Notes: generated from the sequence alone by a model not told the origin. A stretch of DNA of 64,000 nucleotides from Acidimicrobiaceae bacterium (GCA_003151955.1 PLZB01000019.1:1-64000), one strand, 5' to 3'. Counted from the first letter of the stretch, positions 34,179-42,220 are shown. Numbers and translations: made by a program.

Positions 34179-36533
34179 ATGCCACAGGACCGAACCCTCG
34201 AGGTCGCCGAACCTCTCGATGAGGAAGCCGAAGCCGGCCCGAAGCCCCGGCCCACCTGGCCGGCCCATGCCTTCTTCGTGAGTGGTGCCGTCTGGCTGGC
34301 CCTGGTGGCCAACAACGCCCTCGGGCCCCTCCAGCCCTGGGCCATGTCCGTCATCGCGGCGGGGACGGTGGCGGCCTTCCTCGTCTCCCTCCTCCGGTTC
34401 CGACCCCCCGTGGCCTGGCCCTGGTGGTGCTTCTTCGCCGCCATGGTCCTCTTCACCGTCGGCGGGCTCCTCCGGGTCGACCTCCACACCCTCGGGAACC
34501 TGACCCCGAGCCGGTCCCCCATCCCCGACATGGTCATCATGCCGGGCTACGGGCTCCTCACCGCCGGCCTCTTCGGGCTCTCGAAGGCCCGGTCGAGGGG
34601 GCACCGCCGGAGCCTCGGGGTCGTCCTCGAGGGGCTCATGGCCGCCTTCGCCATAATGGCCTGCGCCTGGGTCTACATCCTCACCCCCGTCCTCCACGAC
34701 CACAGGATCGGGCTGGCGGCCCGGTTCATGATCACCGGCTACCCCCCGATGTCCCTCTTCCTCGTCGTCGTCACCCTCCGGATCCTCTTCGGGCCGGGAG
34801 AGCGCCGGAGCCGGGCCTACTGGTACCTGGTGGGAGCCGTCGGGCTCATGTTCGTCGGGGACATCCTCTACCTCCTGGCCGACACCAGCCTGATCCAGAT
34901 CGACCCGGGATTCCTGAACATCCCCTACGGCCTGGCCTTCCTCTCGGCCGGGGCCTGCGTGATGCACCCCTCGATGGCCAAGCTGACCGACCGGGCCAGC
35001 CGGCAGGGCCGGCAGGGGCCCTCCTCGGCCCGGGTGGCCCTGGTGGGGGCCTCCCTCGTCATCCCCGCCGTCCTCTCCCTCCAGGCCCGCCCCGGGGACC
35101 TCCGGGACCGGCTCGCCCTCTTCGGGATCATCCTGGCCCTCACCGCCGCCGCCATCCTCCGGATCGCCCAGGCCCTCATCGCGGCCCAGCGCTCCGAGTC
35201 CCGGCTGGCCCACCAGGCCCTCCACGACGGCCTCACCGGGCTCCCCAACCGGCGGCTCATGCAGATGCACCTCTCCGACGCCCTGGAGCAGGCCCAGGTC
35301 GACGAGACCCACGTGGCCGTCCTCTACCTCGACCTCGACCGGTTCAAGCTCGTCAACGACAGCCTGGGCCACAGCCACGGGGACGAGCTCCTGGTGGCCG
35401 TGGCCAACCGCCTCGAGCTCTTCGTCCGGCCCTCCGACCTCGTCACGAGGATCGGGGGGGACGAGTTCATGATCGTCCTGGGCCAGGTCGTGAGTGCCTC
35501 CCAGTCCCTGGAGCTCGCCAACCGGCTCCGGCTCTGCCTCCGGGAGCCCTTCCCCATCGGGGACACCGAGTTCCACGTCTCGGCCTCCATCGGGGTGGCC
35601 TTCGCCACCGGGGACGACCGCCGGGTCGACGCCGAGGTCCTCATCCGGGACGCCGACACGGCCATGTACCAGGCCAAGGACGCCGGCCGGGACGCCGTGG
35701 CCCTCTTCGACGAGTCCATGCGGACCCGGGTCTTCGAGCGGGTCGAGATGGAGCAGGACCTCCGCCACGCCGTCGAGCGGCGCCAGCTCCACCTCCTCTA
35801 CCAACCCATCGTCGAGCTCCCCTACGGCCCCGTCGTCGGCTTCGAGGCCCTGGTCCGGTGGACCCATCCCCGCTTCGGGGTCCTCTCCCCCGTCCGGTTC
35901 ATCCCGGTGGCCGAGGAGTGCGGGATGATCGGGGAGATCGGCCAGTGGGTCCTCGGCGAGGCCCTCCGCCAGCTCGCCGTCTGGCGCTCGAAGCCCGGTC
36001 TGGCGCATCTCACCGTGGCCGTCAACCTCTCCGCCGCCCAGCTCCACGAGGAGTCCCTCGTGGAGGAGGTCTCGGCCGCCCTGGAGCGGACCGGCCTTCC
36101 CGGCCAGGCGCTCTGCCTGGAGCTGACGGAGTCGGTCGTCATGGACAACCCCGACGCCGCCGCCGCCGTCCTCGCCAACCTCCGCCGGCTCGACCTGAAG
36201 CTCGCCATCGACGACTTCGGGACCGAGTACTCCTCCCTCGCCTACCTCCACCGCTTCCCCGTCAACAGCCTCAAGATCGACAAGGCCTTCGTCTCGGAGC
36301 TCCTCGAGCAGGACAGTTCCACCGAGACCCTCATCGCCGCCATCGTGGCCATGGCCAACGCCCTCGGGGTGGGGACCGTGGCCGAGGGGGTCGAGACGGC
36401 CGGCCAGGCCGAGCGACTCTCCGAGCTCGGGGTGGGATCGGTCCAGGGCTACTACTACTCCGTCCCCGTCCGGGCCGACCAGGTCCGAGGCGTGCTCCGG
36501 TCACTGGCGCCGGGAGCCGCCCTCGACGTCTGA
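34179..36533 (+). CDS. Membrane-bound diguanylate cyclase/phosphodiesterase (GGDEF-EAL)
   Basis: A 784-residue protein with about nine hydrophobic segments in residues 30-335, then a GGDEF domain and an EAL domain. The GGDEF site is intact (RIGGDEF, about 425-431) with DGLTGLPNRR at its start. The EAL domain keeps FEALVRW (about 555), DDFGTEYSSL, KIDKAFV and AEGVET, so both synthesis and breakdown of c-di-GMP look possible. ATG 34179 follows GAAAGGACGAG; a longer frame starting near 34137 would run through the hairpins. The membrane part is not a named MASE domain I can identify. It ends 30 nt before vapB. Confidence 0.93.
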   Translation: MPQDRTLEVAEPLDEEAEAGPKPRPTWPAHAFFVSGAVWLALVANNALGPLQPWAMSVIAAGTVAAFLVSLLRFRPPVAWPWWCFFAAMVLFTVGGLLRVDLHTLGNLTPSRSPIPDMVIMPGYGLLTAGLFGLSKARSRGHRRSLGVVLEGLMAAFAIMACAWVYILTPVLHDHRIGLAARFMITGYPPMSLFLVVVTLRILFGPGERRSRAYWYLVGAVGLMFVGDILYLLADTSLIQIDPGFLNIPYGLAFLSAGACVMHPSMAKLTDRASRQGRQGPSSARVALVGASLVIPAVLSLQARPGDLRDRLALFGIILALTAAAILRIAQALIAAQRSESRLAHQALHDGLTGLPNRRLMQMHLSDALEQAQVDETHVAVLYLDLDRFKLVNDSLGHSHGDELLVAVANRLELFVRPSDLVTRIGGDEFMIVLGQVVSASQSLELANRLRLCLREPFPIGDTEFHVSASIGVAFATGDDRRVDAEVLIRDADTAMYQAKDAGRDAVALFDESMRTRVFERVEMEQDLRHAVERRQLHLLYQPIVELPYGPVVGFEALVRWTHPRFGVLSPVRFIPVAEECGMIGEIGQWVLGEALRQLAVWRSKPGLAHLTVAVNLSAAQLHEESLVEEVSAALERTGLPGQALCLELTESVVMDNPDAAAAVLANLRRLDLKLAIDDFGTEYSSLAYLHRFPVNSLKIDKAFVSELLEQDSSTETLIAAIVAMANALGVGTVAEGVETAGQAERLSELGVGSVQGYYYSVPVRADQVRGVLRSLAPGAALDV

Positions 36534-36567
36534 CGGTGCAGTTCTGGTTGGTATGATCTCGGTATGA
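36530..36567 (+). promoter_or_regulatory. vapBC promoter with direct-repeat operator
   Basis: CTGACG (36530-36535) and TATGAT (36552-36557) are 16 bp apart, and ATG 36564 follows after 6 nt. GGTATGA occurs at 36550 and again at 36561, an 11-bp direct repeat (one helical turn) covering the -10 and the start codon. It is a likely VapB site. Confidence 0.5.
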
Positions 36568-36791
36568 CCACCAAGATCGCCATCAGCCTCCCCGATGAAC
36601 AGGTTTCAGCGGCACGACGCGCCGTCGCCGATGGTCGGGCCCCCTCTGTTTCCGCCTATATCTCGCAGTCCCTCACCGAGCGAGGCGACTACGAGGACCT
36701 GAGCGCCCTGCTCGCCGACATGCAGGCGGAAGCCGGTCCGCCCTCCGACGATGACCGTCGCTGGGCCCGCTCCGCCCTTGGACTCGAGTAG
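36564..36791 (+). CDS. vapB: VapB-type antitoxin
   Basis: A 75-residue ribbon-helix-helix protein: TKIAISLPDEQVSAARRAVADGRAPSVSAYISQSL forms strand-helix-turn-helix, and the rest (DLSALLADMQAEAG, then WARSALGLE) is the toxin-neutralising arm. Leaderless start at ATG 36564. The stop is 2 nt before the toxin gene. DNA here is lower in GC than in the neighbouring GGDEF-EAL gene. Confidence 0.85.
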   Translation: MTTKIAISLPDEQVSAARRAVADGRAPSVSAYISQSLTERGDYEDLSALLADMQAEAGPPSDDDRRWARSALGLE

Positions 36792-36793
36792 GT

Positions 36794-37171
36794 ATGCCCG
36801 GCATCACCCTCGACGCCGGCGCCCTCATCGCCATCGAACGAGCCAGTCCGAAGATGCAAGCCCTCCTCGACGAGGCGACCCTCGCCAATCTCGGCGTCAA
36901 CATTCCCGCCGGGGTCCTGGCCCAGGTCTGGAGGGGATCGCCACGCCAGGCGCGCCTTTCCCGCCTTCTGCGCCTCGTCAACGTGGCCGTCGCCCCCCTT
37001 GACGAACCCAATGCGAAGGCCGCCGGAGCGCTTTGCGCCAGAACACAGACCAAGGACCCGATTGATGCCAGTGTGGTCCTCATCGCCCGCCGATTCGACA
37101 ACGCGGTCATCACCGGCGACCCGACCGACCTGCGCCGCATCGATCCGACGTTGCGGATCATCAGCATCTAG
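36794..37171 (+). CDS. vapC: VapC-type PIN-domain ribonuclease toxin
   Basis: A 125-residue PIN protein. Motif I TLDAGALIAIE (residues 4-14) gives the first Asp and Glu; DPIDASVVLIAR (about 88-99) and VITGDPTDLRRI (about 105-116) supply the remaining acids. The family cleaves specific RNAs, usually tRNA or rRNA, when released by VapB. All catalytic positions appear intact. A strong hairpin starts at its stop codon. Confidence 0.88.
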   Translation: MPGITLDAGALIAIERASPKMQALLDEATLANLGVNIPAGVLAQVWRGSPRQARLSRLLRLVNVAVAPLDEPNAKAAGALCARTQTKDPIDASVVLIARRFDNAVITGDPTDLRRIDPTLRIISI

Positions 37172-37204
37172 CACCGGCACGATTCGGCGGAATCGTGCCG
37201 GTGC
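37171..37204. terminator. Perfect 15-bp hairpin after vapC
   Basis: GCACCGGCACGATTC and GAATCGTGCCGGTGC pair without mismatch around GGCG. No T-run follows on either side (CAATGAAG), so it is a non-canonical terminator or an mRNA 3'-end stabiliser. It includes the last base of the vapC stop codon. Confidence 0.65.
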
Positions 37205-37224
37205 CAATGAAGCAATTTGGGCTC

Positions 37225-37230
37225 TACGAT
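37225..37230 (+). promoter_or_regulatory. -10 element before the MNT gene
   Basis: TACGAT with an 8-nt spacer to ATG 37239; a leaderless or near-leaderless start. Confidence 0.45.
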
Positions 37231-37238
37231 CCAACACG

Positions 37239-37550
37239 ATGAGCTCCTTCGTCCCCCGCTCTGCCCTCGGACACTGCCTCTTCGAACGCCGGAGGCTGGT
37301 GCTTGCCGCCGCCGAGGCGCGCCGCGCCTCGAACGTCCGCGTCTTCGGGTCCGTAGCCAGAGGCGACGACCGGGAGGACAGTGACGTCGACCTCCTCGTC
37401 GACCTCGACCCGTCCACCACGATCATGGACCTCCTGGCCCTGGGCTGCGACCTGGAGGAAGTCCTCGGCGTGAAGGTCGAGGTTGGCACCCCCGCGTCCC
37501 TGCGGGAGTTCCTCCGGGACGAAGTCCTGGCCGAGGCCGTCAGCCTCTGA
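37239..37550 (+). CDS. MNT-domain nucleotidyltransferase (MntA/antitoxin-like), solitary
   Basis: A 103-residue minimal nucleotidyltransferase. The motif VFGSVARGDDREDSDVDLLVDLD (about residues 34-56) has the GS.ARG loop and the two Asp residues of an active site; a third acid lies near KVEVG. In HEPN/MNT modules the MNT protein adds AMP to the HEPN toxin. No HEPN gene follows: the next frame is on the opposite strand. It could have lost its partner, pair with a distant toxin, or act alone. Confidence 0.8.
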   Translation: MSSFVPRSALGHCLFERRRLVLAAAEARRASNVRVFGSVARGDDREDSDVDLLVDLDPSTTIMDLLALGCDLEEVLGVKVEVGTPASLREFLRDEVLAEAVSL

Positions 37551-37558
37551 ATCCTGCT

Positions 37559-37723
37559 CTACGCATCGGCCGACGTTGGCCGTTGCGGTGCCACGGCGTC
37601 GCGGGCGGCCAGGACGTCGCCGGCGAATTCCTCGTCAGGGAGGATCTCGGCCAGGAGGGCAAGGACCTGAGCCCCGTTCCCGGTGGATTCCGGATCCGTC
37701 TCGGGAGTCGTCACGTCGCCCAT
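37559..37723 (-). CDS. Small acidic hypothetical protein
   Basis: A 54-residue acidic protein (MGDVTTPETDPESTGNGAQV at the start; LLAEILPDEEFAGDVLAARD in the middle) lying 10 nt after the acyltransferase-like gene on the same strand. No ribosome site is clear, but the tight spacing and the helix-forming composition make it a plausible last gene of that operon. Function unknown. Confidence 0.4.
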   Translation of the reverse strand: MGDVTTPETDPESTGNGAQVLALLAEILPDEEFAGDVLAARDAVAPQRPTSADA

Positions 37724-37733
37724 GGAACCAGGG

Positions 37734-38519
37734 TCAGATGGCCGCGGCCAACGCCAGCGACGTGGCCGCCTCGACGTCGAGGGGCCGGAGGGCCGGCTCC
37801 AGGCCCCGGCCCTCGCAGAGGAGGTCGCGGAGGACGGGGTCGGTGGTGACGAGGCGGTCGGCCCAGGTGGCGATGTCCATCGCCACGGGGTGGCTGGCAT
37901 CGGAGCCCAGGTAGGGGCGCTCCTCGGCCACGGAGACGAAGGGGTGGTGGAACTTCCACTTGGCCATCCGGTAGACGGGATCGTCGAGGATGGCGATGAG
38001 GTAGTCGACCCGGCAGGCCAGGGCCGTCCGGATGACGGACTGGTAGAGGCCCATGGAGACGAGGCCGACCGCGGCGTTCCCCCGGTAGCCGGCGTCGACG
38101 GCCAGGGTGGCGATGTCCCAGGTGGCGGCGGGGGGGAGGGTGTAGCCCCGGCGCCCGTAGAGGGCCTCGGCGGAGTCCTCCCAGATGCCGGGAATGTCGG
38201 CCAGGGTCTTGAAGGGGGGACCCCCGAAGGAGGGGACGATGATCCGCATGGTCCCGGCCGGCCGGCGGCGACGGTGGTCGACGACGACGAAGAAGATCGA
38301 GGCCGGCTCGTAGGGGTCGTACTCGGCTTCGAGGAGGTCGGGGGTGTTCCCGAAGGCCTCGAGGAAGACGGTCCGCTCCAGCCGGCGACCCAGCTCGGCG
38401 GCGGGGTCGGCGGAGCTGAAGAGGTAGGCGCCCATGGGCTCGGTCGACCCGGGAGGGATGACGTCGTCGAGGAGCGCCGAGAGATCCTGTTTCCCGGCGG
38501 GATCGGTCGGTGTCGGCAT
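37734..38519 (-). CDS. GNAT-fold acyltransferase of the FeeM/autoinducer-synthase-like group
   Basis: A 261-residue protein. The central part has the arrangement of N-acyl amino acid synthases and AHL-synthase-like GNAT proteins: FFVVVDHRRRRPAGTMRIIV, then WDIATLAVDAGYRGNAAVGLV (a GNAT motif A region), then CRVDYLIAILDDPVYRMAKW and FVSVAEERPYLGSDASHPV. Such enzymes join a long acyl chain from acyl-ACP to an amine. It begins 1 nt after the AdoMet-decarboxylase-like gene, so the two products are made together. Assignment rests on fold resemblance; the substrate is unknown. Confidence 0.6.
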   Translation of the reverse strand: MPTPTDPAGKQDLSALLDDVIPPGSTEPMGAYLFSSADPAAELGRRLERTVFLEAFGNTPDLLEAEYDPYEPASIFFVVVDHRRRRPAGTMRIIVPSFGGPPFKTLADIPGIWEDSAEALYGRRGYTLPPAATWDIATLAVDAGYRGNAAVGLVSMGLYQSVIRTALACRVDYLIAILDDPVYRMAKWKFHHPFVSVAEERPYLGSDASHPVAMDIATWADRLVTTDPVLRDLLCEGRGLEPALRPLDVEAATSLALAAAI

Positions 38520-38520
38520 C

Positions 38521-38898
38521 TCAGAAGGCCTTGGCCACGACCTCCCCGGCGGAGAAGAAGGCGGCGGTGAAGGCCAGGGCGGCCTCGCCGTCGAAGGGGG
38601 CGCAGGCGTAGATGTCGACGCTGAAGAAGAGCTCGGGCTCGTCCCAGGCGTAGAAGTGGGCCCCGGAGGTCTCCCAGTGGACCCAGCCGGCCCAGCCGTA
38701 GCGGACCGAGCGGTGGGTGACCGGCTCGTTCAGCCGATGCATCCCGATGACCTCGGTCAGCTCACTGAGATAGGCGCGGATGGCCTTGCTGCCGATGGCC
38801 ACTGGGGTGCGCCCTTCGATCACGAGACGCTGCCGGTAGATCGTGGGGGCCAGATCAGGCATTCCCCCCGAGCGCAGGACCTGCAAGGTCTCGGGCAT
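38521..38898 (-). CDS. S-adenosylmethionine decarboxylase-like protein (SpeD family, divergent)
   Basis: A 125-residue protein. YGWAGWVHWETSGAHFYAW and ELFFSVDIYACAPFD align without gaps at the processing site with bacterial SpeD (YGVSGVVVISES, then HTW, and AAIDLFTCG). The Ser that becomes the pyruvoyl group and the catalytic Cys are kept, but the Glu before the Ser is Thr and the processing His is Tyr. SpeD relatives are known to have acquired other amino-acid decarboxylase activities, so the substrate is open. ATG 38898 has TAGCAT 6 nt upstream. It heads the operon with the acyltransferase. Confidence 0.62.
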   Translation of the reverse strand: MPETLQVLRSGGMPDLAPTIYRQRLVIEGRTPVAIGSKAIRAYLSELTEVIGMHRLNEPVTHRSVRYGWAGWVHWETSGAHFYAWDEPELFFSVDIYACAPFDGEAALAFTAAFFSAGEVVAKAF

Positions 38899-38904
38899 CC
38901 TTGG

Positions 38905-38910
38905 ATGCTA
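38905..38910 (-). promoter_or_regulatory. -10 element, leaderless start of the SpeD-like gene
   Basis: TAGCAT on the minus strand, 6-nt spacer to ATG 38898, no ribosome site. Confidence 0.5.
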
Positions 38911-38957
38911 CCGGTGGGTATCCCACCTCTGGCAAGGGCTTTTCGCGGTTTTCGGGT

Positions 38958-39026
38958 CACAACCGGTGATGTCCCACTGCAACTACCACGCCAAGTGTTG
39001 TAGTGACCACGGATTTGCCGGTTGTG
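38958..39026. promoter_or_regulatory. Spaced inverted repeat in the ECF/SpeD-like divergent promoter region
   Basis: CACAACCGG (38958-38966) and its complement CCGGTTGTG (39018-39026) are 51 bp apart, each flanked by GGGT-type bases. They could bind one regulator at two sites or contain the ECF autoregulated promoter. Undetermined. Confidence 0.4.
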
Positions 39027-39059
39027 TCACCCCGGAGGGTGACTCGCGGGATCGTAGGG

Positions 39060-39527
39060 GTGGTGAACGAGGCAGATGGACAGGTTTACGAGAAGCACGC
39101 CGAGGAGCTGATCCGGTTCGCCACCGGCCTCGTCGGTCCCTCCGACGCGCCCGACGTCGTCTCCGGTGCCGTCCTCAACTGCCTCTCGGCCCGGGCCTGG
39201 CCGACGCTGTCCAATCCCCGGGCCTACCTCTTCCGGGCCGTCCTCAACGAGGCCCGCCACCACCATCGGTCCACCGGCCGCCGCCGCATCCGGGAGGAGC
39301 GGGCGGCCCAGCCCGGGACGGTCGATCCTCCCGAGGTCCGCCCCGAGGTCCTCGAGGCCGTCAGCCGGCTGAGCGTCCGCCAGCGGGCCGTCACCGTCCT
39401 CACCTACTGGGCCGACCTCGATCCCGCCTCCATCGCCCGGCTCCTCGACATCTCCGAGGGGTCGGTCCGCCGCCACCTGGCCCGGGCCCGGGCCCATCTC
39501 CGGGAGACCCTCCATGACGACTTCTGA
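39060..39527 (+). CDS. ECF-type RNA polymerase sigma factor
   Basis: About 155 residues with sigma region 2 (VYEKHAEELIRFATGLVGPSD, then NPRAYLFRAVLNEARHHHR) and region 4 (RLSVRQRAVTVLTYWADLDP, then an HTH with ISEGSVRRHLARARAHLRE). No region 3 or C-terminal extension, so a small ECF sigma. The start is uncertain: GTG at 39060 or 39063 suits the usual length, and the frame is open to 39003. It overlaps the next gene by 14 nt, the usual arrangement of sigma and anti-sigma. Regulon unknown. Confidence 0.85.
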   Translation: MVNEADGQVYEKHAEELIRFATGLVGPSDAPDVVSGAVLNCLSARAWPTLSNPRAYLFRAVLNEARHHHRSTGRRRIREERAAQPGTVDPPEVRPEVLEAVSRLSVRQRAVTVLTYWADLDPASIARLLDISEGSVRRHLARARAHLRETLHDDF

Positions 39528-42219
39528 CCCCGACCCCCTCGACGGCCAGGTCCGCCGGCTCGTCACCGAGCTGCTCGACTCCGCCCCGACCGCGCCCACC
39601 GTGGCCGAGCTGGAGGAGCGGCCCCTCCCCCACCGGTCCCCCCGGCCGGCCCGGTCCCAGGTCCGGATCCGGCTGGCGGTCACCGGGCTCGTCGTGCTGG
39701 CCGTGGTGGGGACGGTGGTCGGGCTCGACCTCCGGACGATCCAGCAGCGACCGGCGCACATCGGGCATGGGACACCCGTCGCCACCAACCCCTCTTGTGA
39801 CGCCGCCCCGGGGACGACTCCCACCGCCGACGTCCTGACCCAGCCCACCACCGGGACCGGGAAGACCCTGACGGCGATGGACCTGGCCACCGGCACCGCC
39901 GACTGGGCCGTCCCCGTCCCCGACGGCACCGAGTCGGTCACCGCCCTTCCCGGGGGGAAGGCCCTCCTCCTCGGCTACTCCACCGGCACGGGCACCACCC
40001 TGACCCCGGTGGACCTCGCCACCGGCACACTCGGGACGCCAATCCACGTCCCCCACGTCGTGGCCCTCGACGGCGACCTGGCCGTCACCCCCGACGGGAC
40101 CAACGCCTACCTCGTCGACTACGGCTCCGACTCCGTGCGCGGGGCCCTGTCAGGGTCGACCGTCACCCCAGTCGACCTGGTCACGGGAAAGGTCGGCACG
40201 CCAGTCACCGTCGGCCGGGGACCGGCCGGGATCGCCATCACCCCCGACGGCAGGACCGCCTGGGTCTCGATGTCGCCGGGGACCATCGTCCCGATCCACC
40301 TCGACGGCGGCCGGGTGGGGACCCCGATCACGATCCCCCAGGATCCCGGCTTCTTCACGATCCCAGGACCGATCGCCATCTCCTCGAACGGCCGGACGGC
40401 CTTGGTCGGGAATCTCCAGCAGGACCTCACCGTGCCAGCCCCTGTCGTCAATGTCGTCGACCTGACCACCGGCCAGGCCGGGACCCCCATCCCGTTCGGC
40501 ACCAGCGCCCTCGGGACCCGGTCCATCGAGTTCTCCTGCGACGGGACGACCGCCTGGATCGGGACCGACGGCGGCGGCATCGTCTCCATCGACCTCGCCG
40601 ACCCGGCCCATCCCTTCACCCAGCCGGCTGACGCCTTTGCCGTGACCGCCAGCGGCACCTTCGCGGCCCAGAACCAGTCGGGAACGTTCTCGATCATGCG
40701 GGTCCCCGACCAGATGACCACCGGGCTGATCTACGAACGGCCCGGAGGCACCCTTCCTGGCCAGGCCCTTTCAATGATCGCCACCGGCGGCCCCCCCACA
40801 TCAACGGCTCGCTTGACGCCCGGCATCAACCCCGCTTGCGCCGCCGCCGCCGGAACACCGCCGACCGCCTACGTGCTGACCCGCCCGGCCTCGGGAACCG
40901 GTGAGACCCTGACCGCCATGGACCTCGCCACCGGCACCGCCGACTGGGCCGTTCCGGTCCCCGGCGGGGACACGCTGCCGGATTCGATCGTCGCCGTGCC
41001 CGGTGGGGCCACCGCCCTCCTCCTCGGGCGGACCAGCACGTCCACCATCCTGACCCCGGTCGACCTGGTCACCGGAGCGTTGTCGGCCCCGATCGTGGTC
41101 ACCGGGGTGGGGGCGCTCCCCTTCGGTGTCGCCGTCGCCCCCGGGGGGCGGGCCTACCTCATTGACGGCGGCGCCATCCTCGGCGAAGCCGGGCCCGATC
41201 CCGTCGCCTCGCCCGTGGTCCCCGTCGATCTCCGATCCGGGACTTCGGGGACTCCGATCGCCGTGGGACGGGGGCCCGGCGCCATCACCGTCGCTCCGGA
41301 CGGGACGACAGCCTGGGTGGCTATGGCTGCCAACACCATCGTCCCCATCGACCTCTCCTCCGCCCGGGTCGGCCCCCCCATCAGCTTCGCCCCCGCCAGC
41401 CCCACCTCGATGCCGGCCTCGCTCGCCGTCGCCCCCGACGGCAAGCTGGCCCTCGTCGCCCGCGGGGGCGCGGCCGCTCCCGTCCTCGACGCCGTCGACC
41501 TGGACAGCGGACGAGCCGAGGCTCCGATCCCCCTGCCTCCCGACACGAATCTTCTCGCTGACCTCCAGTTCTCCTGCGACGGGACCACGGCCTGGGCCCT
41601 GACCGACCATGGCATCGTCGCCATCGACCTGGCCAGCCGGACGGCCGCCCTCACCGGTCCGGGCCCCGGTGCCGTCTTCGCCATCACCGGTGACGGCACC
41701 ATCGCCGCCGAGAACCAGAGTGGCACCGTCTCCATCGTCGGGGTCCCGGCCGAGCAGAGCCCCGGGCAGATCCGTGAGTACGCCTCCCTCCCCGGCCAGG
41801 CCGTCGCCATGATCGCAACCGGGGGCACCCCGACGACCACGTCGACGACCCTCCCGGCCGGCGTCATGACCCGCTCCGCCATCCTGGCCAAGTACGCCTC
41901 CACCCAGGCCGGTCACACGGTCGAGGCCAAGCTCGTCTCCCTCTCCGCTCTCACCGCCGTCGAGCAGGAGCTCACTCAGTGCCAGTTCCGGGGCTGCCCC
42001 GCCGGGGCCCTGGTCTGGCTGGTCCTCGACCAGGGCCCACCGGGATCAGGAGGGTTGTCCTCCTCACCCGGCCACACCGTCACGACGAAGCCGGGGAACG
42101 CCTGGTCCGTCGGCCCGGTGGATGCCACCACGGGAGTCGGCCGGGGGGACTCGGAGAGCGGCTCGGGGGCCCTCCCGGCGGCCTGGACCCAGCTCCCCGA
42201 CCTCGACGGGTCGCCCTGA
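39514..42219 (+). CDS. Membrane-anchored double beta-propeller protein, candidate anti-sigma factor
   Basis: A 901-residue protein. Residues 1-51 are cytoplasmic, 52-72 a membrane helix, and the rest is outside. Two long homologous halves follow with a period of 347 residues. The phrase TAMDLATGTADWAVPVP occurs in each, as do TPVDL.TG and ATGG.PT.T. Blades of the type 'V.PDG.TAWV....GTIVPIDL..G' mark YVTN-like propellers. The cytoplasmic segment has no zinc-binding HxxxCxxC of classic anti-sigmas. A 14-nt overlap with the sigma gene argues that this is the sensor/inhibitor. A C-terminal domain (about 785-901) with a CQFRGC motif has no known match. Confidence 0.72.
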   Translation: MTTSDPDPLDGQVRRLVTELLDSAPTAPTVAELEERPLPHRSPRPARSQVRIRLAVTGLVVLAVVGTVVGLDLRTIQQRPAHIGHGTPVATNPSCDAAPGTTPTADVLTQPTTGTGKTLTAMDLATGTADWAVPVPDGTESVTALPGGKALLLGYSTGTGTTLTPVDLATGTLGTPIHVPHVVALDGDLAVTPDGTNAYLVDYGSDSVRGALSGSTVTPVDLVTGKVGTPVTVGRGPAGIAITPDGRTAWVSMSPGTIVPIHLDGGRVGTPITIPQDPGFFTIPGPIAISSNGRTALVGNLQQDLTVPAPVVNVVDLTTGQAGTPIPFGTSALGTRSIEFSCDGTTAWIGTDGGGIVSIDLADPAHPFTQPADAFAVTASGTFAAQNQSGTFSIMRVPDQMTTGLIYERPGGTLPGQALSMIATGGPPTSTARLTPGINPACAAAAGTPPTAYVLTRPASGTGETLTAMDLATGTADWAVPVPGGDTLPDSIVAVPGGATALLLGRTSTSTILTPVDLVTGALSAPIVVTGVGALPFGVAVAPGGRAYLIDGGAILGEAGPDPVASPVVPVDLRSGTSGTPIAVGRGPGAITVAPDGTTAWVAMAANTIVPIDLSSARVGPPISFAPASPTSMPASLAVAPDGKLALVARGGAAAPVLDAVDLDSGRAEAPIPLPPDTNLLADLQFSCDGTTAWALTDHGIVAIDLASRTAALTGPGPGAVFAITGDGTIAAENQSGTVSIVGVPAEQSPGQIREYASLPGQAVAMIATGGTPTTTSTTLPAGVMTRSAILAKYASTQAGHTVEAKLVSLSALTAVEQELTQCQFRGCPAGALVWLVLDQGPPGSGGLSSSPGHTVTTKPGNAWSVGPVDATTGVGRGDSESGSGALPAAWTQLPDLDGSP
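39883..41850 (+). repeat. Tandem internal duplication in the propeller gene
   Basis: Two copies of a ~1.04-kb unit. For example, GACTGGGCC with flanking near-identical DNA occurs at 39901 and 40942, 1041 bp (347 codons) apart. Identity is high at some blades and low at others. Confidence 0.65.
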
Positions 42220-42220
42220 T

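Noticed and set aside
32544-36251. A 1235-codon open frame on the minus strand across cobB and the GGDEF-EAL gene
   Set aside because: It is low-complexity Gly/Glu/Pro text mirroring two well-recognised plus-strand genes; long antisense frames are expected at this GC content.
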